The notes under the pieces were generated by a model that saw nothing but the letters and a program-made list of their open reading frames with translations, was not told the origin of the DNA and did no database searches. From Blautia hydrogenotrophica DSM 10507 (GTDB taxonomy: Bacteria; Bacillota; Clostridia; Lachnospirales; Lachnospiraceae), in assembly GCF_034356035.1 (NCBI RefSeq), contig NZ_CP136423.1, forward strand, positions 3,162,001 to 3,226,000: 64,000 bases of DNA, in the 5' to 3' direction. The translations under genes and the position numbers were made by a program. Of this stretch, positions 50,696-60,082 are shown one piece after another (position 1 is the stretch's first letter; each line of letters opens with the position of its first letter).

Positions 50696-53600
50696 TCAGC
50701 CTTTCTGCCTCTCCTGGGCAGCGAAATCTTTTGCAAGCTGCTCCAGACGTTCTACAAGATTCTGCACTCCGAGTATTCCTTCTCCATTCAGATCAAACAA
50801 AAAATATGGTTTTTCTTCCGCCCGAAACTGTAACCTTCGGCCATATTCCTTCAAAAGAATCGGAATCCCCGCGGCATCAATCTTAGCTTCCTCATGCAGA
50901 GTTAATTTCACCTGTGCTCCCCGCTGTTTGATCTCCCTTAGATATGCCCTGTGGGCCGCCGCCTTTAAGGTGGCAATTGCCAAAAGATTCATCACTGCTT
51001 TCGGCGGTTCTCCGAACCTGTCCAGAAGCTCTTCCAACATATCTTCATATTCCTCTTGATTCTCAATTCCTGCAATTCGTTTATAGATATCCAGTTTTTG
51101 AAATTCATTGGCAATATAGGAATTGGGAATGAATGCATCCATACTCAAGTCGATAGTAGTCTCAAAGTCCTCCATGACGGTGATTCCCTTTGCCTCCTTG
51201 ACCGCCTCATTCAACATTTTACAGTACAGATCATACCCCACCGCCTGCATATGTCCGTGCTGCTGAGCTCCCAGCAAATTTCCTGCCCCTCTCAGCTCCA
51301 AATCCCTCATGGCAATCTTGAACCCGCTACCCAAATCCGTAAACTCCCGGATAGCCGACAGGCGTTTTTCCGCAGTCTCCTTCAAAATGGAGTTCTTTCG
51401 ATACATCAAAAACGCATAGGCAGTCCGGTTAGATCTTCCAATTCTTCCCCGCAGCTGATAGAGCTGGGACAGCCCGTACCGGTCAGAATCATGGATAATC
51501 ATTGTATTCACGTTGGAGATGTCCAATCCCGTCTCTATAATTGTCGTGGACACCAGAACATCCAGCTCCCCATTGATGAACTCATACATGACTTTTTCCA
51601 ATTCCCGCTCACTCATCTGTCCGTGTGCAAACCCCACCTGGACATCTGGCAAAAGCTGGGATAGGCGTGACGCCACCTCGGCAATGTCATTGACTCGATT
51701 ATAGACATAGTAGACCTGGCCTCCCCTTTTTAGCTCTCTTTGAACGGCCTCTCTGACGGTCTCTTCATCGTATTCCATCACATAAGTCTGAATCGGCATT
51801 CGGTCCATAGGTGGTTCTTCTAGCACACTCATATCTCGGATTCCAATCAGACTCATGTGCAAAGTTCGTGGAATCGGTGTGGCCGTCAAAGTCAACACAT
51901 CCACATTGTTCTTCAGCTTTTTAATCTTTTCCTTGTGAGTCACCCCGAAGCGCTGTTCCTCATCAATAATCAATAGCCCAAGATCTTTATACTCCACATC
52001 CTTAGAAAGGACCCGATGAGTCCCGATGACCACATCCACCCAGCCTTTCTTTAATCCTTCCAGCGTCTTCCTCTGCTCCGCCGGTGTCCGGAACCGACAC
52101 AAAAGTTCCACCCTTACCGGAAACTCTTTCATGCGCTGCACAAAGGTATTGTAATGCTGCTGGGCAAGAATTGTTGTCGGAACCAGATAGACCACCTGCT
52201 TTCCCTCCTGAATCGCTTTGAATGCGGCCCTAAGGGCGATCTCTGTCTTTCCATATCCCACATCGCCGCAGATCAGACGGTCCATGATCTTCGTGCTCTC
52301 CATATCTCTCTTGGTGTCCTCAATGGCCTGAATCTGATCTTCCGTCTCCTCGTAGGGAAACATTTCTTCGAATTCCTTCTGCCAGACTGTATCCGTACCG
52401 TAGACAAAGCCTTCCTTCTCTTGACGTGTCGCATACAGCTTCACTAAGTCGCGGGCAATATCCTTTACTGCCCCCTTAACTCTGGTCTTGGTACGGTTCC
52501 ACTCCTGGGTTCCCAGTTTATTCAGACGAGGCGTCTTCGCCTCCTGCCCAGCATATTTTTGCAGTGCGTCCAACTGTGTTGCCAAGATATAGAGGTTGCT
52601 TCCGTCTCGGTATTCAATTTTGATATAGTCCTTGACGACCTTATCCACTTCCACCTTCTCTATTCCTCGGTAGATTCCCAGGCCATGGTTCTCGTGCACC
52701 ACATAGTCTCCCACGGTCAGTTCCGCGAAATCCTGTATCTTCTGCCCGGAATACTGCTTTTTCTTCTTCCGTTTTTTCTGTTCCTTTCCAAAGATATCGG
52801 ATTCCGTAATCAGTACAAATTTTATCAACGGATACTCAAACCCCCGGTGAGCGTGACCATAGACGACCATAATCTCCCCGGGCTGAATGGGCCGGCTGTA
52901 ATCCTCACTGTAAAAACTGCTCAGCCCCTCGTTCATCAAGTCCTGGGCCAGACGCTTTGCTCTGGTTCTGGAACCGGACAGCAGTGCTACACGGTATCCG
53001 CTTTTTTTCCACTGTCTTAAGTCCTTGACAAGCAACTCAAAGCTGTTGTTATAAGAACTCACAGACTTCACGGTAAGCTCAAACCGCTCCTGAACCTTCC
53101 AAAACTTCTTTGCTGGTTCCATCATGCACAGAGCCGCCCCATGGTATCGGTTCAATTTTCCACACAGCTTTGAGATCTCAAACAAGAGATTGTCCGCCAA
53201 AGGCCGGTTACCCTTCTCCAAGCGGTTTTTCTGGCTCTGACGAAATTCATCCTCCACCTCCTGCCCTTTCTCAAGCATTCGATTGGGTTCATCCAGGATA
53301 AGCAGCGTCTTCTCCACTGGAAAATAATCGGCAAAAGAGACCATTCCTTTCTCCCCCAGACGTTCCGCCGCCGGATAAATCGTAATCGTCTCTAGATTTT
53401 CAATAGATCTCTGGCTGTACGCGTCAAAACTCCTGATGGAATCCACCTCGTCCCCCCACATCTCAATCCTCCAAGGATTTTCCTCTGTCAGGGAATAGAT
53501 ATCCAAAATTCCGCCTCTCACCGCGAACTGGCCAGAGCGCTCCACCTGGGGAACCCTCTCATAGCCCAGCCATACCAACTTTTTGCTCAGTTCCTCTAAA

Positions 53601-54037
53601 TCTATCGTGCTCTCACTATTTAGACAGACCAGATTCTCTTTGATCTGTCCTAGAGGCATGAGATAGTCCATGCATCCGTCGACGCTGGTCACCACCGTCA
53701 CGCTCTCCTCCTCCAAAAGTGCCCGAACCACCTGCATCCTTTGTTTAATCAGCAGATTGCCATGAATATCAGCCTGGAAAAACAGCAAGTCCTTCGCAGG
53801 ATAGTAAAACACCTTCTTGTCGTAGAATCGATAATCTTCGTATAGTTCCTTCGCCCTCTGCTCATCCTGAGCCAGAATCAGCCGACACGGAAAAAGCCCA
53901 GAAAGCCCACAAATTAAATGAGCCTTCTGGGATTCCACACACCCGGCAATCTGCACTAGCCCGGGATTTCTCCCGATTCTGCTTCTGATTTCTTCATATT
54001 CGGCTAATCCTCTTAATGGTTGAACAAACGCTTCCAT
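50696..54037 (-). CDS. mfd: Transcription-repair coupling factor Mfd
   Basis: 1113 residues. N-terminal UvrB-like domains, the RNA-polymerase-interacting domain near residues 480-545 (TVGDYVVHENHGLGIYRGIE), a RecG-like translocase with GDVGYGKTEIALRAAF and DEEQRFGVTHKE, TATPIPRTL, TTIIETGLD and QLRGRIGRS, and the TRCF C-terminal domain. It removes stalled RNA polymerase at DNA damage and recruits UvrA. GAGGAG lies 8 bases before the ATG and pth ends 5 bases upstream, so the two are cotranscribed. Confidence 0.97.
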   Translation of the reverse strand: MEAFVQPLRGLAEYEEIRSRIGRNPGLVQIAGCVESQKAHLICGLSGLFPCRLILAQDEQRAKELYEDYRFYDKKVFYYPAKDLLFFQADIHGNLLIKQRMQVVRALLEEESVTVVTSVDGCMDYLMPLGQIKENLVCLNSESTIDLEELSKKLVWLGYERVPQVERSGQFAVRGGILDIYSLTEENPWRIEMWGDEVDSIRSFDAYSQRSIENLETITIYPAAERLGEKGMVSFADYFPVEKTLLILDEPNRMLEKGQEVEDEFRQSQKNRLEKGNRPLADNLLFEISKLCGKLNRYHGAALCMMEPAKKFWKVQERFELTVKSVSSYNNSFELLVKDLRQWKKSGYRVALLSGSRTRAKRLAQDLMNEGLSSFYSEDYSRPIQPGEIMVVYGHAHRGFEYPLIKFVLITESDIFGKEQKKRKKKKQYSGQKIQDFAELTVGDYVVHENHGLGIYRGIEKVEVDKVVKDYIKIEYRDGSNLYILATQLDALQKYAGQEAKTPRLNKLGTQEWNRTKTRVKGAVKDIARDLVKLYATRQEKEGFVYGTDTVWQKEFEEMFPYEETEDQIQAIEDTKRDMESTKIMDRLICGDVGYGKTEIALRAAFKAIQEGKQVVYLVPTTILAQQHYNTFVQRMKEFPVRVELLCRFRTPAEQRKTLEGLKKGWVDVVIGTHRVLSKDVEYKDLGLLIIDEEQRFGVTHKEKIKKLKNNVDVLTLTATPIPRTLHMSLIGIRDMSVLEEPPMDRMPIQTYVMEYDEETVREAVQRELKRGGQVYYVYNRVNDIAEVASRLSQLLPDVQVGFAHGQMSERELEKVMYEFINGELDVLVSTTIIETGLDISNVNTMIIHDSDRYGLSQLYQLRGRIGRSNRTAYAFLMYRKNSILKETAEKRLSAIREFTDLGSGFKIAMRDLELRGAGNLLGAQQHGHMQAVGYDLYCKMLNEAVKEAKGITVMEDFETTIDLSMDAFIPNSYIANEFQKLDIYKRIAGIENQEEYEDMLEELLDRFGEPPKAVMNLLAIATLKAAAHRAYLREIKQRGAQVKLTLHEEAKIDAAGIPILLKEYGRRLQFRAEEKPYFLFDLNGEGILGVQNLVERLEQLAKDFAAQERQKG

Positions 54038-54042
54038 CGGTA

Positions 54043-54627
54043 CTACTCCTCTTCTATCACCTGTTTTCGGTTATACTCGTTCATAGCTGCGTCTACACCA
54101 TCTGTCAGAATCTTTTTCACGGCCGCCGCCGCCCGTGAAACAGCCATATCTATCAACTCTCGTTCCTCTTTGGAAAACCGGCTCAGCACATGGTCAGCCA
54201 AATCCCAACCTCTCGGTTTTGCGCCCACACCAATTTTAATCCTGATAAAGTTCTGCGTTCCCAGTTTTGCGATGATGTCCTTTATTCCATTATGTCCGCC
54301 GGCGCTCCCTTTTTTGCGAATACGGATTTGTCCAGGTTCCAGATCAATATCGTCATAGATCACGATTAGCTGGCTCTCAGGGTCAATCTTAAAATAGTCT
54401 GCAATTCCCCGAACCGACTCTCCGCTTAAATTCATATATGTGAGCGGCTTCAGCAATATGACTTTTTCTCCGGCGATCATTCCTTTTCCATACATTCCCT
54501 TGCACCGGACACCAGACTGAGGAACCTGGTATTCTTCCACCAACACGTCCACCGTGTCAAATCCTATGTTGTGACGAGTGTGCTCATACTGTCTTCCCGG
54601 ATTTCCCAAACCTGCTATCAAATACAT
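54043..54627 (-). CDS. pth: Peptidyl-tRNA hydrolase
   Basis: 194 residues. Catalytic and binding residues visible: LGNPGRQYEHTRHNIGFD (His ~20), LLKPLTYMNLSGESV, DDIDLEPGQIRIRKKGSAGGHNGIKDI. It recycles peptidyl-tRNAs dropped by ribosomes. AGGAG precedes the ATG. pth-mfd is a common gene pair in Firmicutes. Confidence 0.96.
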   Translation of the reverse strand: MYLIAGLGNPGRQYEHTRHNIGFDTVDVLVEEYQVPQSGVRCKGMYGKGMIAGEKVILLKPLTYMNLSGESVRGIADYFKIDPESQLIVIYDDIDLEPGQIRIRKKGSAGGHNGIKDIIAKLGTQNFIRIKIGVGAKPRGWDLADHVLSRFSKEERELIDMAVSRAAAAVKKILTDGVDAAMNEYNRKQVIEEE

Positions 54628-54644
54628 GTTCCCATTCTCCTGTC

Positions 54645-55592
54645 TCAGTTAAAATAAACCATCTCGTCAGGCAGAGCTTCACAGGGGCGGACCTCCTGAG
54701 CATAGAGCACCGGTCCGTACCCATCGTATACCTTCACATTCTCCACTGCAATCTTCGCCGTCACTTCCACCCATTCACCGACAGCCAGCTTTGGTGCATA
54801 GGAACTCTTGCACAGGAAACCAATGAACGTAGTATCATCGGCACAACAGGTCATCGCCATGCGTCCAGGCACAAAGAATTTATTTCCCATTCCTTTAGGC
54901 TTCATGACTCTTCCTCTAAAATGCACAGTCTTCCCTTCATAGTTCTCAGGATTGTCCATCGCATCCACAAACCAAATTCCATAGTCTTCTGGTAGAATCT
55001 CCACCACCGGAGCGTTCAGATCAAAGGGTAGCTCGTCCTCGAAAATATCTAGCTCCCCTTCCTCATCCTCGAAGATAATCTCTGCTCTCTGGTTCGCGAC
55101 TTTGATTCCCCGACGGTAAGAGGCCAGTGGGTCGTCCTCCTTACAACGATTGAACACCACCATGTCTGTCGTCCTAACCATGTCCATAAAAATGGACTTC
55201 ATATTGTTCATATAGACCTGAAAAGTGCTGGCATCCACCGTAGTAATCTGCTGGGCGACTCCCCAGCCCTCTGGCAGCTTCATCTCCATAAATTTGCTCA
55301 CCAGCCACATACCATTGTATTCAATGATGACTCTCTCCGGCTGATACATCACATCCATAGCCACCAGACGTTCTGTCGTCAGCTCAGATTCGTCCTCTAA
55401 AATCTCTACCATTGTGTTGCTCATCTTCAACAGCTCTGAGTCATACTCCTCTTCGCCCTCCTCGCAGAGAATCAGAAGGGTGCGCCCCTCTATATAAAAG
55501 TAATCTTGGCCAATCGTAAAATTCAGAAAAGACGTCTTACCACTCTCCAAGAAACCTGTCATCAGGTAAATCGGTACTCTGATTTCGTCCAT
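54645..55592 (-). CDS. CobW-like P-loop GTPase fused to a DUF1980 (YcgQ/TIGR03943-like) domain
   Basis: 315 residues. The N-terminal part is a CobW-type GTPase: LMTGFLESGKTSFL (Walker A, about 10-23), but the CxCC metal motif of its neighbour is absent. From about 200 onward the sequence YEGKTVHFRGRVMK and GRMAMTCCADDTTFIGFLCKS matches the C-terminal domain of DUF1980/TIGR03943 proteins, which normally accompany a metal-transport permease. The start is ATG 55592, with GGAGGG 5 bases upstream. It follows the His-rich CobW gene by 10 bases. Likely works with it in metal (zinc) supply; inference. Confidence 0.75.
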   Translation of the reverse strand: MDEIRVPIYLMTGFLESGKTSFLNFTIGQDYFYIEGRTLLILCEEGEEEYDSELLKMSNTMVEILEDESELTTERLVAMDVMYQPERVIIEYNGMWLVSKFMEMKLPEGWGVAQQITTVDASTFQVYMNNMKSIFMDMVRTTDMVVFNRCKEDDPLASYRRGIKVANQRAEIIFEDEEGELDIFEDELPFDLNAPVVEILPEDYGIWFVDAMDNPENYEGKTVHFRGRVMKPKGMGNKFFVPGRMAMTCCADDTTFIGFLCKSSYAPKLAVGEWVEVTAKIAVENVKVYDGYGPVLYAQEVRPCEALPDEMVYFN

Positions 55593-55602
55593 CTCTTCCC
55601 TC

Positions 55603-56772
55603 CTATAATCCAAACAACTCGCTCAACTGATCTTCTTTCAGCTTAGAACCGATCACACACAGACGACCGGTATATTCCGGAGCCCCTTCTCTTAACTGAG
55701 TCTCCTCCGGCACCATGTCGAAGTAAATCCAGGTTCCATCCTCTCCCGGCAGCATTCCCTTCGCTCTCAGTATGATTCCATACTTCTCATCCTTTGAGAG
55801 CTGGTCTAGAATCTTTTGCAGCTGTTCTTTCGTGTATTTTTTCACGGTCTCACGGCCCCAACTTGTAAACACCTCATCGGCATGATGATGGTGGTGATCG
55901 TGTCCGCAGTGCTCGTGGTCGTGGTGATGTTCATGCTCATGACAGTGTTCATGGTCGTGATGATGCTCATGATCGTGGCAGTGTTCATGGTCGTGATGAT
56001 GCTCATGATCGTGGTGATGCTCATGATCGTGGCAATGCTCATGGTCGTGGCAATGCTCATGGTCGTGGTGATGCTCATGATCGTGGTGATGCTCATGGTC
56101 GTGGTGATGCTCATGGTCATGGTGATGTCCGCATACCGGGCACACTTCCTCCGCCAGCAACTCTTCCTGGAGAGAAATTGGATGCTCCATGACATCTAAG
56201 ATCTTCGCACCATCCAGCTTCTCAATCGGTGTGGTCACAATCGCCGCTGCCTTGTTGATCTCTCTTAGCATCTCTCTGCACTGTTCTGCCTTCTGCTCGT
56301 CGATCAGATCTGTTCGGCTCAGGATAATCGCCCCTGCATATGCTACCTGATTGTTGAAGAATTCTCCGAAATTTCTCATATACATCTTACACTTTTTCGC
56401 ATCCACCACAGTCGTATAGGAGTTCAAAACCAACTCTGCCTCTTTTTGCACTCCCTGGACAGCCTTGATTACATCTGACAATTTTCCTACTCCCGACGGC
56501 TCAATCAGAATACGGTCCGGGTGGTACTGGCCAATCACTTCTTTCAGAGAAGCTCCGAAATCACCCACCAGAGAACAGCAGATACAACCAGAATTCATCT
56601 CACGAATCTGAATTCCAGCCTCCTTCAGAAAACCACCGTCGATTCCAATCTCACCAAACTCATTTTCAATCAGAACCACTTGTTCCCCCTGAAAAGCCTC
56701 CTTCAGAAGTTTTTTAATCAAGGTCGTCTTCCCTGCTCCGAGAAAACCTGAAATAATGTCTATCTTTGTCAT
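55603..56772 (-). CDS. CobW/ZNG1-type GTP-binding metallochaperone with a His-rich repeat array
   Basis: 389 residues. GTPase motifs: GFLGAGKTTLIKKLL (Walker A), the metal-binding MNSGCICCSL (CxCC) and ILIEPSGVGKLSDV, SRTDLIDE. After CPVCGH (about 217) comes an array of twelve hexapeptides of the form (H/C)HDHEH, covering DNA 55905-56125, ending with GHDHHHHH. A CobW_C domain finishes the protein (WIYFDMVPEE). Proteins of this family deliver zinc or other metals to client enzymes using GTP. Zinc storage by the array is inference. It is the first gene of a two-gene operon. Confidence 0.9.
   Translation of the reverse strand: MTKIDIISGFLGAGKTTLIKKLLKEAFQGEQVVLIENEFGEIGIDGGFLKEAGIQIREMNSGCICCSLVGDFGASLKEVIGQYHPDRILIEPSGVGKLSDVIKAVQGVQKEAELVLNSYTTVVDAKKCKMYMRNFGEFFNNQVAYAGAIILSRTDLIDEQKAEQCREMLREINKAAAIVTTPIEKLDGAKILDVMEHPISLQEELLAEEVCPVCGHHHDHEHHHDHEHHHDHEHHHDHEHCHDHEHCHDHEHHHDHEHHHDHEHCHDHEHHHDHEHCHEHEHHHDHEHCGHDHHHHHADEVFTSWGRETVKKYTKEQLQKILDQLSKDEKYGIILRAKGMLPGEDGTWIYFDMVPEETQLREGAPEYTGRLCVIGSKLKEDQLSELFGL
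55905..56125. repeat. 18-bp tandem repeat encoding (H/C)HDHEH units
   Basis: About twelve in-frame copies of an 18-base unit (plus strand GTGATGCTCATGATCGTG-like) inside the CobW-type gene. Variation is mainly CAC/TGC (His/Cys) at the first position of the unit. Confidence 0.85.
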
Positions 56773-56885
56773 AATGATACTTCCTTTCTCCGCTTCTTTC
56801 CCTTCAGTCCCTTATCCAGGGGGCTGACAATCTCATTAAATAAGGATAACCAGCGATTCGCAATCCCTGGTCCAAACTAATTGGT

Positions 56886-56914
56886 ATTATAGCACATTCA
56901 ACAGGTTCACGTAA
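56886..56914 (-). promoter_or_regulatory. Possible promoter of the CobW operon
   Basis: On the minus strand TTACGT, 17 bases ending in TGC, TATAAT: an extended -10 with a weak -35. Confidence 0.5.
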
Positions 56915-56922
56915 ACAGTAAA

Positions 56923-56959
56923 GTGCCACAGACTTCTAAACTATAGAAATCTGCGGCAC
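56923..56959 (-). terminator. Terminator-like hairpin after glyA
   Basis: On the minus strand GTGCCGCAGATTTCT with AGAAGTCTGTGGCAC around ATAGTTT, then TTTACTGTTT. It lies between glyA and the CobW promoter. Element B copy 3 separates it from glyA. Confidence 0.6.
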
Positions 56960-56963
56960 AGTT

Positions 56964-57118
56964 CAGGCCTCCATTATCCCGCGAAGTGTTTTTGTACATT
57001 TTGTACAAAAATCCCGAGACATACTCGCGCCAGACTGCTGTTTACAGCAGTTTGTGTGCATCGCAAAGCTTGTTACTGTTCACGAACCGCAAGTAAGTGA
57101 ACAGTAACAAATCTGCGG
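56964..57118 (+). repeat. Element B copy 3 (longest)
   Basis: TTCAGGCCTCCATTATCCC, TTTTTGTACattttGTACAAAAA, CAGACTGCTGtttaCAGCAGTTTG, TGTGCATCGCAAAGC, then a 12-bp perfect hairpin GTTACTGTTCAC (57072-57083) with GTGAACAGTAAC (57097-57108). Confidence 0.7.
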
Positions 57119-57168
57119 CACCTTGACCGATCTATATGATAACGAATTATGGGACTTTACAGCAAAAT

Positions 57169-58431
57169 TTATTTCAGTTCTTCTAGCTCTTCCTGTGAAT
57201 AAAGAGGATATCTAGAGATAAATTCTTCCGCCTGAGCTTTCACATCAGCAATCACGGCTTCATCGTCCGGCGCATTTACCACGCGATCCATCATTTCCAC
57301 AATCTCAGTGACGCCTTCTTCTTTGACTCCGCGCTGCGTCACAGAAGTCAAGCCAATTCGAATACCACTGGTGACATTCGGCTTCGCAGTATCAAAAGGA
57401 ACTACCTGCTTATTCACAGAGATACCCGCTTTTTCCAGAGAATCCTGCATCTGACGTCCCGTCACACCTTTGCTACGCAGGTCTACCACCAGCAAATGAT
57501 TATCTGTGCCGCCGCTCACGATCGTATACCCTCGTTTGATCAGCTCCTGCGCCATATGCTGAGCATTTTTTACTACCTGCGCCATGGTATCATGGAATTC
57601 CTGAGACGCAGCATAGTGGAAACTCCAACATTTTGCCGCCATGGTCTGAAGATGCATAGACCCTAGGGCTCCCGGGAAACTTCCCTTGTCCAAAGCTTTC
57701 GCATATTTTTCTTTACAGAATACCATACCGCTCCTAGCCGAACAGAAGGTCTTCGTCGTAGACGAAGTAACAAAATCCATATAAGGAATCGGACTCGGAA
57801 TTACCTTCGCAGCTACGAGTCCTGCCACATGTGCCATATCACACATGGAATATGCACCGACAGATTCCGCGATCTTCGCCACACGCTCATAGTCAATCAA
57901 ACGTGGATAGGAACTTGCACCGCAGATAATCAGCTTAGGCTTCACTTCGTTCGCCAATCTCTCCATCTCCTCATAATCAATGCGGCCAGTCTCAGGGTCG
58001 CAGCCGTAGAAAGTATGCTGATACATGGAACTAGTCCAATTCGCCGGTGAACCGTGAGTCAGATGTCCTCCCTGGTCCAGACGCATAGCTAAAACCTTGT
58101 CTCCCGGTTTTAAGATTGTGGCAAACACGGAATAGTTTGCCGTGGAGCCAGAGTAAGACTGTATATTTACGTGTTCTGCCCCAAAAAGCTCCTTCGCACG
58201 TTTTATAGCCAGGTTCTCCATCTCATCCGCAACCTGCCCGCCGGCCTGAAAACGCGCCCCTGGATATCCCTCCAATGTCTTATTCGTAAACACGCTCCCT
58301 GAGAGTTCCATAACCGGTACCGGCACCGTGCTCTCAGAAGCAATCATCTCGATACATTTTTCCTGCCGCACAAGTTCTCTGTCCACAATTTTCGCAAGTT
58401 CCGGGTCTGTAAGTCTGGTCTGTCTTAACAT
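57169..58431 (-). CDS. glyA: Serine hydroxymethyltransferase
   Basis: 420 residues. PLP enzyme converting serine + THF to glycine + methylene-THF. Motifs: IASESTVPVP, NVQSYSG-like NIQSYSGSTAN, CDMAHVAGLVA, PLP Lys in DFVTSSTTKTFCSARSG. I choose ATG 58431 because AAAGGA lies 8 bases before it; an ATG three codons upstream overlaps that site. It follows an alanine/glycine symporter gene, in keeping with glycine metabolism. Confidence 0.95.
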   Translation of the reverse strand: MLRQTRLTDPELAKIVDRELVRQEKCIEMIASESTVPVPVMELSGSVFTNKTLEGYPGARFQAGGQVADEMENLAIKRAKELFGAEHVNIQSYSGSTANYSVFATILKPGDKVLAMRLDQGGHLTHGSPANWTSSMYQHTFYGCDPETGRIDYEEMERLANEVKPKLIICGASSYPRLIDYERVAKIAESVGAYSMCDMAHVAGLVAAKVIPSPIPYMDFVTSSTTKTFCSARSGMVFCKEKYAKALDKGSFPGALGSMHLQTMAAKCWSFHYAASQEFHDTMAQVVKNAQHMAQELIKRGYTIVSGGTDNHLLVVDLRSKGVTGRQMQDSLEKAGISVNKQVVPFDTAKPNVTSGIRIGLTSVTQRGVKEEGVTEIVEMMDRVVNAPDDEAVIADVKAQAEEFISRYPLYSQEELEELK

Positions 58432-58481
58432 TTGATACATCCTTTCCTGGCATAACCGCCATATAACATTTTATGTAATTT

Positions 58482-59930
58482 CTATTTTTTCTTTCTCCAG
58501 GTCTCGCTCACTTCAGCAGGGTCAAATCCCAAAGCCTCTGGATCAAATTCCGGCTCTTCTACGCCATTCTTTCTCTGCCTGTCATAGTCTTTGAAAATAC
58601 GAACACCCTGATTTCCGAGGATAAGAAGTGCAATCACGTTCTCCCAGGCCATCACTCCGTGCCCGATATCTCCCATCGTCCACACCATGTCTGCCGACAA
58701 GACGCAGCCTAAGAAAATAATCACGAGAAAGACAATTTTCATCACCCAGTGGATGGTCTTATTGTTTGGAAACAAATAAAGGAGGCTGCTCTCTCCATAC
58801 AGATAGTAGGCAAGCAAGGCTACCGAAGCAAAGCAAAGAATTGCAATAGCCACAAACGGAGCTCCCAGTCCAGGCACTACCGTGTCGATGGCGGAAGATA
58901 CAAAATCATTTCCATATGCCACACCTGGAAGTCCCTCATAGAGTAATCCATCCGCTCCGTCGCTGACATTATAACAGCCAGTCATCAACATCATGATCGC
59001 TGATGTGGTACATACAAAAAATGTACCGATGAAGACACTCACTGCATTGCTCAGACCCTGCTTCACCGGATGGTTCACCTCTCCGACTGCCGCAGTCACC
59101 GCTGAGGAACCGACACCGACTTCATTGGCAAAGACACCTCTTTTGATGCCCCAGGAGATCGCAGAGCCCGCAATTCCAGCAAATACCTGATCTGTCCCGA
59201 AAGCCGACTTGAAAATCAAGGCGATGACACCTGGAAGCTCCTTGATGTTCATCACAATAATCACCAGTGCCATCAAAATGTAGAGCATCGCCATAATCGG
59301 AGAGACTCTCTGAGCCACATTTCCAATTCGTTTCAGTCCACCAAGGATTACAAAGGCCAAAAATCCTGTAAACACAATGCCCACGGCAACCACCGGGAGG
59401 TGAAACGCCGTCGCGATTCCCTGTGTAATATTATAGGACTGTGTTGTCGGTGCAAGCAGGACAAAGCAAAGAATTGTAAGGCTTGCGAATACGATAGCCA
59501 TCACACGGCCAAGGGGCTTGCATTTCATGCCATGTTCCATATAGTAGGCCGGACCGCCCCGGTATTCTCCGTTAATCGTCTGGCGATAAGTCTGAGACAG
59601 AATCGCCTCGATCAACGCCACCGCAGAGCCGATCAAAGCCAGAATCCAGAACCAAAAGACTGCCCCAGGACCACCGAAAAAGATGGCGGTCGCCATACCG
59701 GAGATATTCCCGACACCGACTGTTCTGGCCGCAGTAAAAATGAAAGCCCTCAGCGGAGATAATCCTTTTGAGGAATCAGCTCCCTGTCCCATGTTTCGAA
59801 TCATTTCCTTCAGATAGCGAAACTGTGGGAAAAGCATACGTATCGAGAAGTAGAGACCTGCTCCTAATACGAGAATAACCAAGGGCATACTCCACAAAGT
59901 GTCGTTGATTTTAGTAAGGATATCACTCAA
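58482..59930 (-). CDS. Alanine/glycine:cation symporter (AgcS family)
   Basis: 482 residues, about ten membrane helices. Family signature GNISGMATAIFFGGPGAVFWFW and MEHGMKCKPLGRVMA; NEVGVGSSAVTAA. It imports alanine or glycine with Na+ or H+. Starts with TTG at 59930 (MSDILTKINDTLWSMP), with GGGGGAAG upstream. The glyA start is 51 bases away on the same strand, so the two may be cotranscribed, giving uptake and use of glycine. Confidence 0.93.
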   Translation of the reverse strand: MSDILTKINDTLWSMPLVILVLGAGLYFSIRMLFPQFRYLKEMIRNMGQGADSSKGLSPLRAFIFTAARTVGVGNISGMATAIFFGGPGAVFWFWILALIGSAVALIEAILSQTYRQTINGEYRGGPAYYMEHGMKCKPLGRVMAIVFASLTILCFVLLAPTTQSYNITQGIATAFHLPVVAVGIVFTGFLAFVILGGLKRIGNVAQRVSPIMAMLYILMALVIIVMNIKELPGVIALIFKSAFGTDQVFAGIAGSAISWGIKRGVFANEVGVGSSAVTAAVGEVNHPVKQGLSNAVSVFIGTFFVCTTSAIMMLMTGCYNVSDGADGLLYEGLPGVAYGNDFVSSAIDTVVPGLGAPFVAIAILCFASVALLAYYLYGESSLLYLFPNNKTIHWVMKIVFLVIIFLGCVLSADMVWTMGDIGHGVMAWENVIALLILGNQGVRIFKDYDRQRKNGVEEPEFDPEALGFDPAEVSETWRKKK

Positions 59931-60082
59931 ATTTTCTTCCCCCTGTTCTTTTATACTTTTGTTGTTCCGTTTTCTCTATTATTGCACAGACAAGAAAAAG
60001 AACATATGGCCGGTTTTGTGAAAAGATGTATCATTTTTGCGATTGAGAGGAAACAAGCCTCTTCTTTAGCGCAAGGGAAACT

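Noticed and set aside
55816..56199. Plus-strand 127-residue Val/Met-rich ORF
   Set aside because: It is the antisense of the His-rich array in the CobW-type gene and has no ribosome site.
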